NCBI GenBank assembly: GCA_014695325.1
Contig: JACJNZ010000058.1
Span: 62,001 to 126,000, forward strand
Origin: Cyanobacteria bacterium FACHB-502
GTDB taxonomy: Bacteria > Cyanobacteriota > Cyanobacteriia > Elainellales > Elainellaceae
DNA length: 64,000 nucleotides
Direction of reading: 5' to 3'
Position 1 is the first letter of the stretch, and each line of letters starts with the position of its first letter. Below the pieces are notes generated by a model, which was not told the origin of the DNA, did not search any database, and saw only the letters and a program-made list of their open reading frames with translations. Both the position numbers and the translations under genes were made by a program. Of the stretch, positions 54,571 through 64,000 are shown piece by piece.

Positions 54571-55335
54571 TTAGGCAAGAGTGGCTGAGAAACAGAGCTG
54601 GTCATGGTAGGAACTCGGTTCTAATCCATCTCTGTAATTTGCACAAAGCGTGATATTGGTGTATCCACACTCTCGCAGACACATCATAAATTCTTCGCGC
54701 CCAAACCAGTGCAGCGGAAGATGCTGTAATTCTGTATTGATCAGCTTTCCATGTTTCCATTTCTCGTATCGAATGAGCGTATGCTCAACTTGCGCTATCC
54801 AATCAATCCAGGATGATGTTTGCATGACAATGACTGCGCCATCTAAGCAAGTAATGGGCTCTCGCTGTTGCACAATGTTTTCTGTTTTGAAAGAGCCAAC
54901 AGGTAATTCTAAATCGATAAAGATTTTTCCATTAGGTTCTAAATGCCTAGCAAATGCTTGTAATGCCGCGATCGCTGCTGTGCGATTTCCTAGCAGCATA
55001 AACGAACCAAAAGTCACAACAATCGCACTAAACTTACCCGGAAGATCCAGGTTTTCTATCGAACCCTGATAAAGCGCAGGCTTTAAACCTCTGGCTGCGC
55101 AATTTCGTTTGCAAGCGGTAAGCATATCGGCTGATGCGTCAATTCCCTCGACATTCAGCCCCGCCTCTAGTAGAGGAATGAGTAAGCGTCCTGTACCAAC
55201 CATTCCCTCTAAAATTCTTCCGTCAATTTGGGAGAGATGCTGTATGAAATAAGGAACATCAACATATTCCCCAGTGACAGGTTTGGTAAGCTCATACACT
55301 TCTGTACAAAGGCTTCCATAGGTAGTTAGCGTCAT
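54571..55335 (-). CDS. Class I SAM-dependent methyltransferase
   Basis: A 254-residue Rossmann methyltransferase. Motif I is ILEGMVGTGRLLIPLLEAGL, with an unusual GMVGTG in place of GxGxG; the acidic end of strand 2 is in VEGIDASADMLTACKRN; motif III is in PNGKIFIDLELP. Central region VVTFGSFMLLGNRTAAIAAL. Small-molecule methylation is likely; substrate unknown. Low-complexity is absent and codon use is slightly more A+T-rich than in neighbours. Confidence 0.88.
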   Translation of the reverse strand: MTLTTYGSLCTEVYELTKPVTGEYVDVPYFIQHLSQIDGRILEGMVGTGRLLIPLLEAGLNVEGIDASADMLTACKRNCAARGLKPALYQGSIENLDLPGKFSAIVVTFGSFMLLGNRTAAIAALQAFARHLEPNGKIFIDLELPVGSFKTENIVQQREPITCLDGAVIVMQTSSWIDWIAQVEHTLIRYEKWKHGKLINTELQHLPLHWFGREEFMMCLRECGYTNITLCANYRDGLEPSSYHDQLCFSATLA

Positions 55336-55383
55336 CCTGCTATCATCCTGTCGCGATCGCCAGAGGGTTGATCCTTCACCGCT

Positions 55384-56910
55384 TCACTCGTCTCCTTCGT
55401 TCTCTTCGTTAACCTTCCACTGTCCAGCAGTTTCCGCAGCGCGGTATGGCGCAACCTCATAGGGCGAGGCTTCGCCGTTCTCCCTCTGGGGTAATCGAGT
55501 GGGGACTAGCTCTAGCTGTGTGGGTGGATTGGGCTGATAGGACGGGGCGGGCGCACGGCGACGGCGAGAAACGTTTTCTTCGGTGGTTTCTTCCGCGACA
55601 ACTTCATAGAGAATTGCTCGCTTTTGATCCTGTCCTTTTCGCAAAATCCGTCCTAACCGCTGAATATACTCCCGCGCTGAACCCGTTCCCGATAGCAGAA
55701 TTGCAACGCTCGCTTCAGGAACATCTACGCCTTCGTTCAGCACATGGGAAGCGACCAGCGTTTTATAGGTTCCTTCGCGGAAGTGCTGCAAAATCTCGTG
55801 GCGTTCTTTCACAGGCGTTTGGTGCGTAATTGCCGGGATCAGGAATGATTGTGAGATTCGGTAAACCGTCGCGTTGTCGTTCGTAAAAATCAGCGTTTGC
55901 TCAGGATAGTGTTGCGCCAGCAAATCGGCTAACACGCGCAGTTTGCCTTCGGTTCCTAGAGCGATCGATCGCGCTTCTCGGTGTGCCAGCATTGCCCGCC
56001 GTCCCGCCTGAGATTGGGCACTTACCTGCACAAATCGCTGCCAGCCATCCAGCGACCCCAACCGCACATTCATCCGCTGCAAAAAGCTGTTGCGCGTTTG
56101 AATCAGCGTATCGTAGCGGCTGCGCTCCTGCTCCGAAAGTTCCACCTTAATTTGCACAATCTCATGGTGTGCCAAAGCTTTTCCAGCAAGCTCTTCGGCT
56201 GTGCGGCGATACACTACCTTTCCCAGTAGCAGATCCAGATCCGCGTGTCTACCGTCTGATCGATCCGGAGTTGCCGTCAGTCCCAGCCGATAGGGAGCGA
56301 TCGTAAATTCTGCAATCACTCGATTAAAGTCGCTCGGCAAATGGTGGCACTCATCGCAAATTAGCAGTTCGTAGCGGTTTCCCAGTGATTCGGCATGAAT
56401 TGCAGCACTGTCATAAGTGGCAACGAGGATAGGCGATCGATCGCGGGAACCGCCCCCCAGCAATCCGACTTCTGCATCGGGAAACGCCGCTAGCAGATGG
56501 GCATACCACTGGTGCATCAAGTCCAGCGTTGGAACTGTGATCAGCGTACTGCAACCCGTTGCCTGCATCGCCATCTGCGCCAGATAGGTTTTTCCCGCCG
56601 CTGTGGGCAGCACGACCACTCCTCGCCGCTGAGCCGCAATCCAGGCAGAGAGGGCCTCTTGCTGATGCGGATAGGGCTGACGCTCGAGCTTCGCCGCCAG
56701 ATTCACCGAAGCAAAATCAGGCACAGAATTATTAAAGGCAACCGCTTCAGCCTTGAGGCGATCGATCAGCTCAGAATACTGAATTGCCGGAATCCGAAAC
56801 TTCTCAATGCGATCGTCCCAGGTGGCAAAGTCAACCCAGGCTTTTCCACGGGGTGGCGGATGTAAAATAAGCGTTCCGCGATCGAAGGTCAGGGTAGGAG
56901 TGCGACCCAT
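55384..56910 (-). CDS. XPB/Rad25-like superfamily II DNA helicase
   Basis: A 508-residue helicase. Motif I VVLPTAAGKTYLAQ with K107; motif II LICDECHHLPSDF; motif III LGLTATPDRSDGR; helicase C-terminal motifs TLVASHVLNEGVDVPEAS and QRLGRILRKGQDQKRAILYE. The N-terminal ~70 residues resemble the XPB damage-recognition-like module. The QRLGRILRKG block is typical of bacterial/archaeal XPB. The C-terminal ~80 residues are Pro/Glu-rich and disordered, beginning after a four-arginine patch (SRRRRAPAP). A role in nucleotide excision repair or transcription-coupled unwinding is possible. Confidence 0.9.
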   Translation of the reverse strand: MGRTPTLTFDRGTLILHPPPRGKAWVDFATWDDRIEKFRIPAIQYSELIDRLKAEAVAFNNSVPDFASVNLAAKLERQPYPHQQEALSAWIAAQRRGVVVLPTAAGKTYLAQMAMQATGCSTLITVPTLDLMHQWYAHLLAAFPDAEVGLLGGGSRDRSPILVATYDSAAIHAESLGNRYELLICDECHHLPSDFNRVIAEFTIAPYRLGLTATPDRSDGRHADLDLLLGKVVYRRTAEELAGKALAHHEIVQIKVELSEQERSRYDTLIQTRNSFLQRMNVRLGSLDGWQRFVQVSAQSQAGRRAMLAHREARSIALGTEGKLRVLADLLAQHYPEQTLIFTNDNATVYRISQSFLIPAITHQTPVKERHEILQHFREGTYKTLVASHVLNEGVDVPEASVAILLSGTGSAREYIQRLGRILRKGQDQKRAILYEVVAEETTEENVSRRRRAPAPSYQPNPPTQLELVPTRLPQRENGEASPYEVAPYRAAETAGQWKVNEENEGDE

Positions 56911-57151
56911 AGGAAAGAAAGTTGCAGATGGTTATGAATTCTATAAAGCTAACAGTTTAGAAATTGGAATAACGTTCCGTGGCTCGGTAATCTTTACGGA
57001 AGAGATTAACCGGATAAATATTAGAGACAATTTAGTCTTTAGCAAAGTAGATAAATTGCCGCCAGAAATACAAAAATCTTGGCAAGGAATTCAAACGAAC
57101 GAAACCGAGGCTCCTTCCCATTTTGCCGATGAACCCCGTTTCGTTAGCTGA
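56900..57151 (+). CDS. Possible small protein, 83 residues
   Basis: Uncertain. A plus-strand frame from a GTG at 56900 (with GGAG directly before it) reads through FYKANSLEIGITFRGSVIFT and INIRDNLVFSKVDKLPPEIQ to a TAA/TAG near 57151. The part after 56930 has ordinary protein composition. The longer frame upstream is antisense to the XPB-like gene. It overlaps the start of that gene divergently by 11 bp. Confidence 0.35.
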   Translation: MRPIGKKVADGYEFYKANSLEIGITFRGSVIFTEEINRINIRDNLVFSKVDKLPPEIQKSWQGIQTNETEAPSHFADEPRFVS

Positions 57152-57241
57152 TTCAAGCTTGTTATTTTTCTAGGTGTAATCAGATTTCTTATTTTTCTTC
57201 TGAGATAATCGTGAGAAAGCGCAATGACGAGGGGTGCAAGA

Positions 57242-57832
57242 ATGCAGCTTAAAAGTCGGGCAAGTGGTTTGAGCAGGGCTGTCCTGAGTGTTTCGATTCT
57301 GAGTTTATCGATCGCCGCATTCGTTAACCGCGCCGCCGCCCGTCCCGCAGAACTTTTTTCACCCTATCTAGAGCAAATTCGGCAAGCAATCCCGCCCCGT
57401 GCCGAAATGCGTTTACCGTCCCAAATTCTGCTCGGAGGTCTGGGTGAGCTAGATCCAAATACCTTAATTGTGAAAGTGTTGCCCACCACAACACCGCCTC
57501 GCCTCACAATTAGCCTGTTCACCTGCGAGCGGGGACAATTTCCCTGCTTGGTGGGGAGCTTTGCCGCCGAACTGGCTACCTCTGCTAATGCGCAGCGCGA
57601 ACTCAGCCGACATCAGGCAATGGCAGCCCCGATTACGCTAATAGAAGGTGTGCGTGGATATTTAATGGAAGGAAGCAACCAAGCGCCGCCCTCAGATTTC
57701 TCTTCTTTAATGTGGCAGCAGGATGGGATGACTTACACCGTGAGTTTCCTCGCAGCAGAGCGGCAAAATATCCTTGATATGGCGCGTCAGATGGCAACCG
57801 CCCCGCCTCTCAAATCGCTTCAAATTCAGTAA
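57242..57832 (+). CDS. Exported hypothetical protein
   Basis: A 196-residue protein with an N-terminal signal peptide (basic LKSRASGLSR, hydrophobic AVLSVSILSLSIAAFVNR, cleavage likely near AAARPAE). The mature part is a mixed alpha/beta domain with two Cys (TCERGQFPCLVGSF) that could form a disulphide. It includes a conserved-looking ITLIEGVRGYLMEGSNQAPP and MWQQDGMTYTVSF, suggestive of a lipoprotein-like periplasmic protein. Not recognised further. The ATG at 57242 is preferred because GAGGGG lies 7 bp upstream; an ATG at 57224 is in frame. Confidence 0.75.
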   Translation: MQLKSRASGLSRAVLSVSILSLSIAAFVNRAAARPAELFSPYLEQIRQAIPPRAEMRLPSQILLGGLGELDPNTLIVKVLPTTTPPRLTISLFTCERGQFPCLVGSFAAELATSANAQRELSRHQAMAAPITLIEGVRGYLMEGSNQAPPSDFSSLMWQQDGMTYTVSFLAAERQNILDMARQMATAPPLKSLQIQ

Positions 57833-58083
57833 CATAAAAAAAGCTTATCATTTGAGCTAGCCTTCCTGGTTCACCCACGGCAGAACGGCAGCGAGTATTT
57901 TTACCTAAAATTTTTTAAGAGAGCCGATCGCCCCAAAAGCCTTTACCTGCGGTCGATCGCCGATTTTCTCTAGCTCTGATTTATCCTGCTGCCACATTTT
58001 TTACTATTTTTTAGTGATCCCTTGGGTGATAAGCTGAGGTTGGCGAATTTCAAACGTTCAGGCTGTTTTCAACCTTTTATTAA

Positions 58084-59565
<1,482 letters not shown>

Positions 59566-59638
59566 GGGTGAAACGGTTCGGGCATTGGAACACTAGCTCT
59601 GATGCCTGAATCTGCCCGATTGAACGCTGAGGAAAACT

Positions 59639-60055
59639 ATGCCACTAACAGTTCGTGTTGTCGCTCCAGATAAAACGGTTTGGGATTCAACGGCAGAAGA
59701 AGTGATTTTGCCCAGTACGACCGGACAGCTTGGAATTCTTCCTGGTCACGCTCCCTTGCTTTCTGCGCTTGATGTTGGCGTAATGCGGGTGCGGGCTGGC
59801 AAAGACTGGACTGCGATCGCACTCATGGGCGGATTTGCTGAAGTCGAATCGGATGAAGTCACGATTCTGGTGAATGCTGCAGAGCGGGGGGATGGGATCG
59901 ATCGTGAGGCTGCCCGGACTGCTTACAGCGAAGCCGAGGCAAAGCTCAATCAGGTGCGCGGTAGCGGTTCCCGCCAGGAGCAATTCCAGGCAGAAAGAAA
60001 CGTTCGTCGCGCTCGTGCCCGATACCAGGCAGCAGGCGGAATGGTTCAGGTTTAA
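59639..60055 (+). CDS. atpC: ATP synthase F1 subunit epsilon
   Basis: A 138-residue epsilon subunit (cyanobacterial/chloroplast atpE). An N-terminal beta-sandwich ([39 protein letters not shown]) and two C-terminal helices ([34 protein letters not shown]) are present; these modulate ATP hydrolysis by contact with beta and gamma. A terminator follows at 60093. Confidence 0.97.
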   Translation: MPLTVRVVAPDKTVWDSTAEEVILPSTTGQLGILPGHAPLLSALDVGVMRVRAGKDWTAIALMGGFAEVESDEVTILVNAAERGDGIDREAARTAYSEAEAKLNQVRGSGSRQEQFQAERNVRRARARYQAAGGMVQV

Positions 60056-60092
60056 CTTATTCTCAAGTAATCTGAATAATCAATTAGGGCGT

Positions 60093-60117
60093 AGAGCAAT
60101 CTGCGCTCTTTTTGTTT
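60093..60117 (+). terminator. Terminator of atpD-atpC
   Basis: AGAGC (60093-60097), loop AATCTGC, GCTCT (60105-60109), then TTTTTGTTTT. Confidence 0.75.
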
Positions 60118-60462
60118 TACTAAGCTGCAACCGAATCCATGAAGAGTGATCCGCCGAAGCGGCTGCGCGAAGCGATCGCCCCCGATCGATTAGAGAATGT
60201 AGGTAGCCACCCTTCACGCCATCAGAGTTTTTCTTTGGTCGCAATACTACTGTTCGGGCGAGGCGATGCAGTTGCTCCAGCGGGCGATCGCGATCGATCA
60301 AAATCATCTACTGTGAGGCGATACAAGTATTTATGCTCGCTAAAAATCTAATTTCTTAGGAGCCCTCATCTCATTCTTTTAGTGAGAACAATACATGAAG
60401 CTTCTGTTTTGGTGCACCAAGTTGAGCTAGTTTGAGGTTGCGGGTAAGGCAGTATTTGGAGG
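60118..60462. other. Intergenic region before cassette-like unit 3
   Basis: No gene supported. The first part has repetitive GCGGCTGCGCGAAGCGATCGC-like palindromic text common in cyanobacterial spacers. GTTGAGC (60421) and GTTAGGA (60463) are the two candidate left junctions for the downstream cassette. Confidence 0.5.
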
Positions 60463-60463
60463 G

Positions 60464-61057
60464 TTAGGATGGGGCTTTTTGTCTATGTTGTTGGAAAGCT
60501 GCACTGCCTCCGTTGTCATGCTCAATCTGAAGCTAGGATTCAAACAAAGCTATTCACCGTAGACCGACAGAACTCTGCAAGAGATTACTGTGTTGGTAGC
60601 TCGGCAGAGGTTGAACTTAGTCGGATGAATGACTATGCACCTCTTTACCCTTGGAGTAACAACGATGATTTAGTGGTTGTTATGGGCGACTGGGATTGTC
60701 AGCGTTGTTCACTCAATTGGCAGTTTGCAAAGGTGACCATTGGGATCAGCTACTCCCAAACGGGTCGTATATTAGGAAGCATTAAGTCCATTTCAGCCTT
60801 TGCACCTACACAGTTGCAAGATTTTGCTGGAGTACACCGGGTAGAGGGAGATTTTGTTCGACACGGTGAGTTTCTAAGTCACCAGAACTGGATAGATACA
60901 GTGATTGAGGTTCGCTGTGCGAGAATGCTGTTGGGATTTCATCGTTGGTGTCGTGAGGTGGCTAGCGTAGAATTTACGGGCTAACCCCTCGATGGAGCGG
61001 ACAGCCCGGAATTCGTGGAGCAAGTTTAAGTTTATCTGTTGCCGCTCATCTCAATCG
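60464..61057 (+). mobile_element. Probable integron gene cassette with zinc-ribbon-like gene
   Basis: One gene followed by an attC-like site. The right end is the G of R' (61057). The left end is less sure. GTTAGGA at 60463-60469 is only 5/7 complementary to R'' GGCTAAC, and the ribosome-binding GGAGGG (60458-60463) would then come from the chromosome. GTTGAGC at 60421 is an alternative. Confidence 0.55.
60469..60984 (+). CDS. Hypothetical protein with two CxxC pairs (cassette gene)
   Basis: A 171-residue protein. Two CxxC knuckles (LHCLRCHAQ near residue 15, WDCQRCSLNW near 78) could bind one zinc as a split ribbon. No known domain otherwise; the segment between contains YAPLYPWSNNDDLVVVMGDW. 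It is not similar to its neighbours (ATP synthase, DUF29). GGAGGG lies 5 bp upstream of the ATG. The TAA stop overlaps the R'' box of an attC-like site. Confidence 0.75.
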   Translation: MGLFVYVVGKLHCLRCHAQSEARIQTKLFTVDRQNSARDYCVGSSAEVELSRMNDYAPLYPWSNNDDLVVVMGDWDCQRCSLNWQFAKVTIGISYSQTGRILGSIKSISAFAPTQLQDFAGVHRVEGDFVRHGEFLSHQNWIDTVIEVRCARMLLGFHRWCREVASVEFTG

Positions 61058-61063
61058 TTATGC
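60979..61063 (+). other. attC-like recombination site 3 (85 bp)
   Basis: R'' GGCTAAC (60979-60985) and R' GTTATGC (61057-61063). CTCGATGGAGCGGACAG on the left folds on CTGTTGCCGCTCATCTCAA on the right (GATG/CATC and AGCGG/CCGCT with one extrahelical G between, and ACAG/CTGT). The right arm TCTGTTGCCGCT is the same block as in site 1. Confidence 0.78.
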
Positions 61064-61211
61064 AGACTTGTAGATCTGCGGTTGAAGTTGTTGAACTTTC
61101 TCACCCGATAAGCCTATGGCAAGCATTGAAGGCTTTGTCAGTTTTTTAGCTAAAGTTGAGCCAAGGAATATTTAATTTAGATTCTGGATGGAATAATCTA
61201 GCAAACTAGCC

Positions 61212-61652
61212 ATGCCCGAAACTGACTCGATCGACTTCAACCAATGGATCAATCAAACTGTGCAGCAACTGCGCGATCGCCGCTGGCATGAGATTGATAT
61301 TGAGCATTTGATCGACGAGGTTGAAGATTTGGGCAAGCGGGAACGGAGAGGAATAACGAGTCAACTTGTCCGTCTTTTGCTCCACCTACTCAAATGGCAG
61401 TATCAGCCGCAGAGACGATCGGATAGCTGGCTCGACTCAATTACTGATGCGCGGACTCAGATTAACTTGGCGATCGAAGATAGTCCCAGCCTGAAAAACT
61501 ATGCAGCAGAGCAGCTTCAGGCAAGCTACGATCGGGCCCGACAACAGGCAGCGAAGCAAACAGGTCTGGCAATTTTCACCTTTCCCGAAGAATGTCCTTA
61601 CACGATTGAGCGAGTTCTCAATGAGGATTGGTTGCCGGAAGATGAATTGTGA
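61212..61652 (+). CDS. DUF29 family protein
   Basis: A 146-residue helical protein with the DUF29 hallmarks DFNQWINQTVQQLRDRRWHE, IDIEHLIDEVEDLGKRERR, LLLHLLKWQYQPQRRSDSW and a C-terminal FPEECPYTIERVLNEDWLP. DUF29 proteins are abundant in cyanobacteria and of unknown function. It lies 148 bp after attC-like site 3 and is not obviously part of the cassette. Confidence 0.9.
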   Translation: MPETDSIDFNQWINQTVQQLRDRRWHEIDIEHLIDEVEDLGKRERRGITSQLVRLLLHLLKWQYQPQRRSDSWLDSITDARTQINLAIEDSPSLKNYAAEQLQASYDRARQQAAKQTGLAIFTFPEECPYTIERVLNEDWLPEDEL

Positions 61653-61725
61653 CGGCTGCCGATTTAACCGCCTCAATTAACTAGTAACCGCCTATATTAA
61701 GATCTGACTTTCATTCAAGATCATC

Positions 61726-62349
61726 ATGAGCATCGCGGCGGAACTTTGGGAAGCTAATCAGGATTTGGCGATCGGCTGTCTCAATAACGCTTTTGTGCAG
61801 GGAATTGGCAACGGCAGTTTACCGAGGTCAAACTTTGCCTATTACGTGGGACAGGATGCTTTTTTTCTAGAGGCGTTTGCCCGTGCCTACAGTATTGCGG
61901 CGGCAAAAGTGCCGGATTGGAAAGGATTTGGCGTGTTTCACGGTTTGGCAGCAGGCGTATTGCAGGAATTGCAGCTTCACCAGAGTTATGCGACGCAGTG
62001 GGGCGTGAATTTACAGGACGTGCAGCCGGGAACTGCGACTCGTCGATATACAGATTTTTTGCTGGCAACAGCCTGGAGCCAGGAAGTGGGAGTGACGATC
62101 GCCGCGATGCTGCCCTGCATGAAGCTCTATGCGTTTCTCGGACAAAAGCTAGCCGCGAATGGCATCCCTGATCACGCCTACGCTGACTGGGTTCGCATCT
62201 ACAGTAGCAATGAGTTTGAGCCGCTTGCCGATCAGCTTGCTGCCCTTGCCGATCGCTACACGGTAGACTCTCCGCTTGCCCGATCGACCTATCGCTATGC
62301 GATGCAGTGTGAGCTGGACTTCTTTCAGGCAGCCTGGGAAGTGGCATGA
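61726..62349 (+). CDS. tenA: TenA-family thiaminase II / thiamine salvage protein
   Basis: A 207-residue all-helical TenA protein. It hydrolyses degraded thiamine or aminopyrimidine to the HMP moiety. Active-site Cys is in AAMLPCMKLYAFLG (TenA-C type) and the catalytic Glu in MQCELDFFQAAW near the C-terminus; YYVGQDAFFLEAFARAY is the conserved N-terminal helix. No TPP riboswitch was evident upstream. The partial YjbQ gene at the window start is also linked to thiamine in the literature, but lies 61 kb away. Confidence 0.92.
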   Translation: MSIAAELWEANQDLAIGCLNNAFVQGIGNGSLPRSNFAYYVGQDAFFLEAFARAYSIAAAKVPDWKGFGVFHGLAAGVLQELQLHQSYATQWGVNLQDVQPGTATRRYTDFLLATAWSQEVGVTIAAMLPCMKLYAFLGQKLAANGIPDHAYADWVRIYSSNEFEPLADQLAALADRYTVDSPLARSTYRYAMQCELDFFQAAWEVA

Positions 62350-63007
62350 ATCGGGAAAAATCGATGCGTAGCAGCTTCCCTGGGCGTAATCATAACGAGT
62401 TTGGTAAGAAATCGCTAATTTTCTGTTGTATGCGTTACCATAACAAGTAAAGGTTACTCATCTGCACAATGGTAGATGAAGAACCAAATTAGCTCATTGA
62501 ATGGGGTAAAAGAAACGCTCTTTGTTCCTTTTGAAGTGACCTTTTAGGGTGCATTGGTAGCTCTTTAAGCATTAAGATTGCTGGACAAAATCTCGCTTCA
62601 AGACGTAGTTCACAATTTTATCGTGCTGCACCTTTTGATGATTGATTGCTATCAAACTTCTCTCCCTTTGAGAAATTAATTCAGGAAATGCTTACTGCTT
62701 TTTAATTGGGCTAATTACACTTCAAATATCAGTAGTACTCCACGCAGAAACCGTAATTAACCTTTTCGAAAACTCTTTTTGAAAACTATAGTATTTAGGT
62801 TTAGCTCTTGAATTATTACTCAACGATACGGTTAGTAATCAAGGCATGATCTCTTTCAAACGGAACTTGCGAAAATGAATTAGTTTTTACAACTCAAATT
62901 TTGAAGTCGATGCGTAAATTGCCTTGCTCAAATCCTTCAGGCTTGCCATCATTCCCCAGTAAAACTTGACCATTATCCACGAAGATAAAAGCTCATTGAG
63001 GATCCCT
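62350..63007. other. Intergenic, A+T-rich
   Basis: 658 bases with no gene I can support; all frames are short. GTTACCATAAC near 62450 is a small imperfect palindrome. A TTTTCGAAAAC-like inverted repeat lies near 62760-62785. The promoter of the following sensor gene presumably lies here. Confidence 0.5.
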
Positions 63008-64000
63008 ATGTCGCACTCTGTTAACACAATTTCTAAGCAAGAATCTGTTATCAGTGCTGGTCGATCGGCTCAACAGATTAAGGCAGAAATAGAGGCAACA
63101 TTTGGGTTCATTCCTCCATTTTTTGAGCCAGCAGAGCATGCTCCTCAGGTATTAGAAAACCTTTGGCAGCACACGCTCACTGCTTACGTTTATAATCCTT
63201 TACCTGCTCTGTTTAAGGAAAAGCTTTCTGCTTACCTTTCGCGATTTTGTGGCATTCCTTACTGCATGATTTGCCATAGCTGCACTCTGCGTCCGCTGGG
63301 GCTGGCAGCACAGCAAGTTTTAGCATTACTGGAGGCACCCCCACCCTCAACAGAGGAGCTAGAAGCTCACCTCAGAAGACTTTCAGCCCAAACTTATCCG
63401 CTGTTGGACTGGTCAACCTTAACTCCATTGATGGAAGAGAGCCTGCTACAGGCAGCAATTTTTATTGCCCTCGACAGCGAGCAGTCAGAACATTGTCGAA
63501 GTGCTTTACAGGATTTTCTAGGTGCTGCAAATTATAAGCATTTGGTTGCCTTTATTGCTTATGTCAAAACTTGTCATACCTGGATGGAGTTTCATCCGGA
63601 GGTGGCATACGAAGCAGACCAGCGCGTGCAGGACAACCTGAGCGCACTACTCGCAGATGAGCCGAATTTGGCTGACTTCTTTCGCAATTATCGAGAGCGG
63701 GTGAAGCAAGAGCGCCAGAGCCGGGCGGAACAGCTTGCCGAGCTTGCAAGGCAGCAATGGCGAGAAAAAATGCTGCGTCAGCAGGTTGAGCGTGAGCGGA
63801 TGATGACGAAAATTGCTCAGCGCATTCGTCGATCGCTCAATCTAGAAGAGATTTTAAGAACTGCCGTATGTGAGGTTCAGCAGTTTCTGCAAGCGGATCG
63901 CGTGTTTATCTACCGCTTTGAACCTGATTGGAGCGGTGAAGTAACGGTCGAATCCGTTGTTCCAGAGTTTTTATCGATCGAGGGAACCAAAGTTACCGAT
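63008..64000 (+). CDS. Sensor protein: AhpD-like domain fused to GAF (C-terminus outside window)
   Basis: An ATG at 63008 opens 331 codons without a stop to the window end. Residues ~30-210 resemble carboxymuconolactone-decarboxylase/AhpD-type helical proteins (FGFIPPFFEPAEHAPQVLEN; CysxxCysxxCys at C86, C89, C92 in PYCMICHSCTLRP). A basic/acidic coiled coil follows (RERVKQERQSRAEQLAELA). From ~265 a GAF domain of the phytochrome-like cyanobacterial kind starts (MTKIAQRIRRSLNLEEIL, ADRVFIYRFEPDWSGEV). A kinase or cyclase output domain probably follows off the edge. The CxxC pair suggests a redox or peroxide input. Confidence 0.82.
   Translation, partial: MSHSVNTISKQESVISAGRSAQQIKAEIEATFGFIPPFFEPAEHAPQVLENLWQHTLTAYVYNPLPALFKEKLSAYLSRFCGIPYCMICHSCTLRPLGLAAQQVLALLEAPPPSTEELEAHLRRLSAQTYPLLDWSTLTPLMEESLLQAAIFIALDSEQSEHCRSALQDFLGAANYKHLVAFIAYVKTCHTWMEFHPEVAYEADQRVQDNLSALLADEPNLADFFRNYRERVKQERQSRAEQLAELARQQWREKMLRQQVERERMMTKIAQRIRRSLNLEEILRTAVCEVQQFLQADRVFIYRFEPDWSGEVTVESVVPEFLSIEGTKVTD

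Noticed and set aside
61600-61725. TPP riboswitch upstream of tenA
   Set aside because: No CTGAGA/ACCTGATCTGG-like conserved THI-box text in the 70 bp before the gene.
62440-62470. attC or palindromic site around GTTACCATAAC
   Set aside because: A single small palindrome, with no second arm and no cassette-like gene beside it.

Overview
The window reads as a chromosomal segment of a non-marine, probably filamentous cyanobacterium (Leptolyngbya-like). The reasons are the very frequent HIP1 octamer GCGATCGC, an atpD-atpC (beta/epsilon) ATP synthase cluster, a PetL-type cytochrome b6f peptide, a CruP-type lycopene-cyclase paralogue, cyanobacterial speA, argH, queG and tlyA, and multidomain Cache/HAMP/GAF histidine kinases. 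I saw no rRNA, tRNA or CRISPR array, but tRNAs were only scanned by eye.

Layout. 0-17.8 kb is mostly housekeeping: a partial YjbQ gene, a PPC-domain protein, miaA, gyrB, DAHP synthase, cruP-like, sirB1-like, tlyA with an ABC sugar permease, queG, a PsiE-like gene, speA, a GlsB/YeaQ membrane protein and a deaminase. 17.8-25 kb is an accessory island. It holds an ApeA-like HEPN gene inside what looks like a complete integron gene cassette, two ABM-domain genes, a large histidine kinase, an IS1-family transposase remnant and a small P-loop kinase followed by a second attC-like site. A 96-bp direct repeat starts at the R' crossover of both attC sites. 25-33.6 kb returns to core genes: prohibitin-like, a duplicated peptidoglycan-binding protein, a MITE, an AI-2E-family permease, aroB, petL, a VOC protein, map and argH. 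34.4-44.6 kb is a cellulose locus: coiled-coil membrane protein, TPR protein, GH8 lipoprotein, BcsB-like, and BcsA with a PilZ domain. 44.8-57.8 kb holds a glycosyltransferase with a Ser/Thr kinase, a UvrD-like helicase, a VWA protein, a tandem AAA (Cdc48-like) ATPase, Hsp20, a methyltransferase, an XPB-like helicase and an exported protein. 57.8-64 kb has atpD-atpC, a third cassette-like unit with an attC-like site, a DUF29 protein, TenA, and the start of a sensor protein in which an AhpD-like module is fused to a GAF domain.

Main discovery candidate: three attC-like sites of 85-87 bp (19860-19946, 24746-24831, 60979-61063), with no integrase in the window. They follow genes unrelated to their neighbours, and two overlap the stop codon of the preceding gene. 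For the ApeA-like cassette, joining its proposed 5' end (TTAGAT at 18457) to the G at 19940 rebuilds an attC whose outer 16-nt arms pair with a single mismatch. That defines a 1484-bp cassette carrying a probable antiphage HEPN ribonuclease. The intergenic DNA is also unusually rich in short two- to five-copy tandem duplications with units of 12-32 bp.
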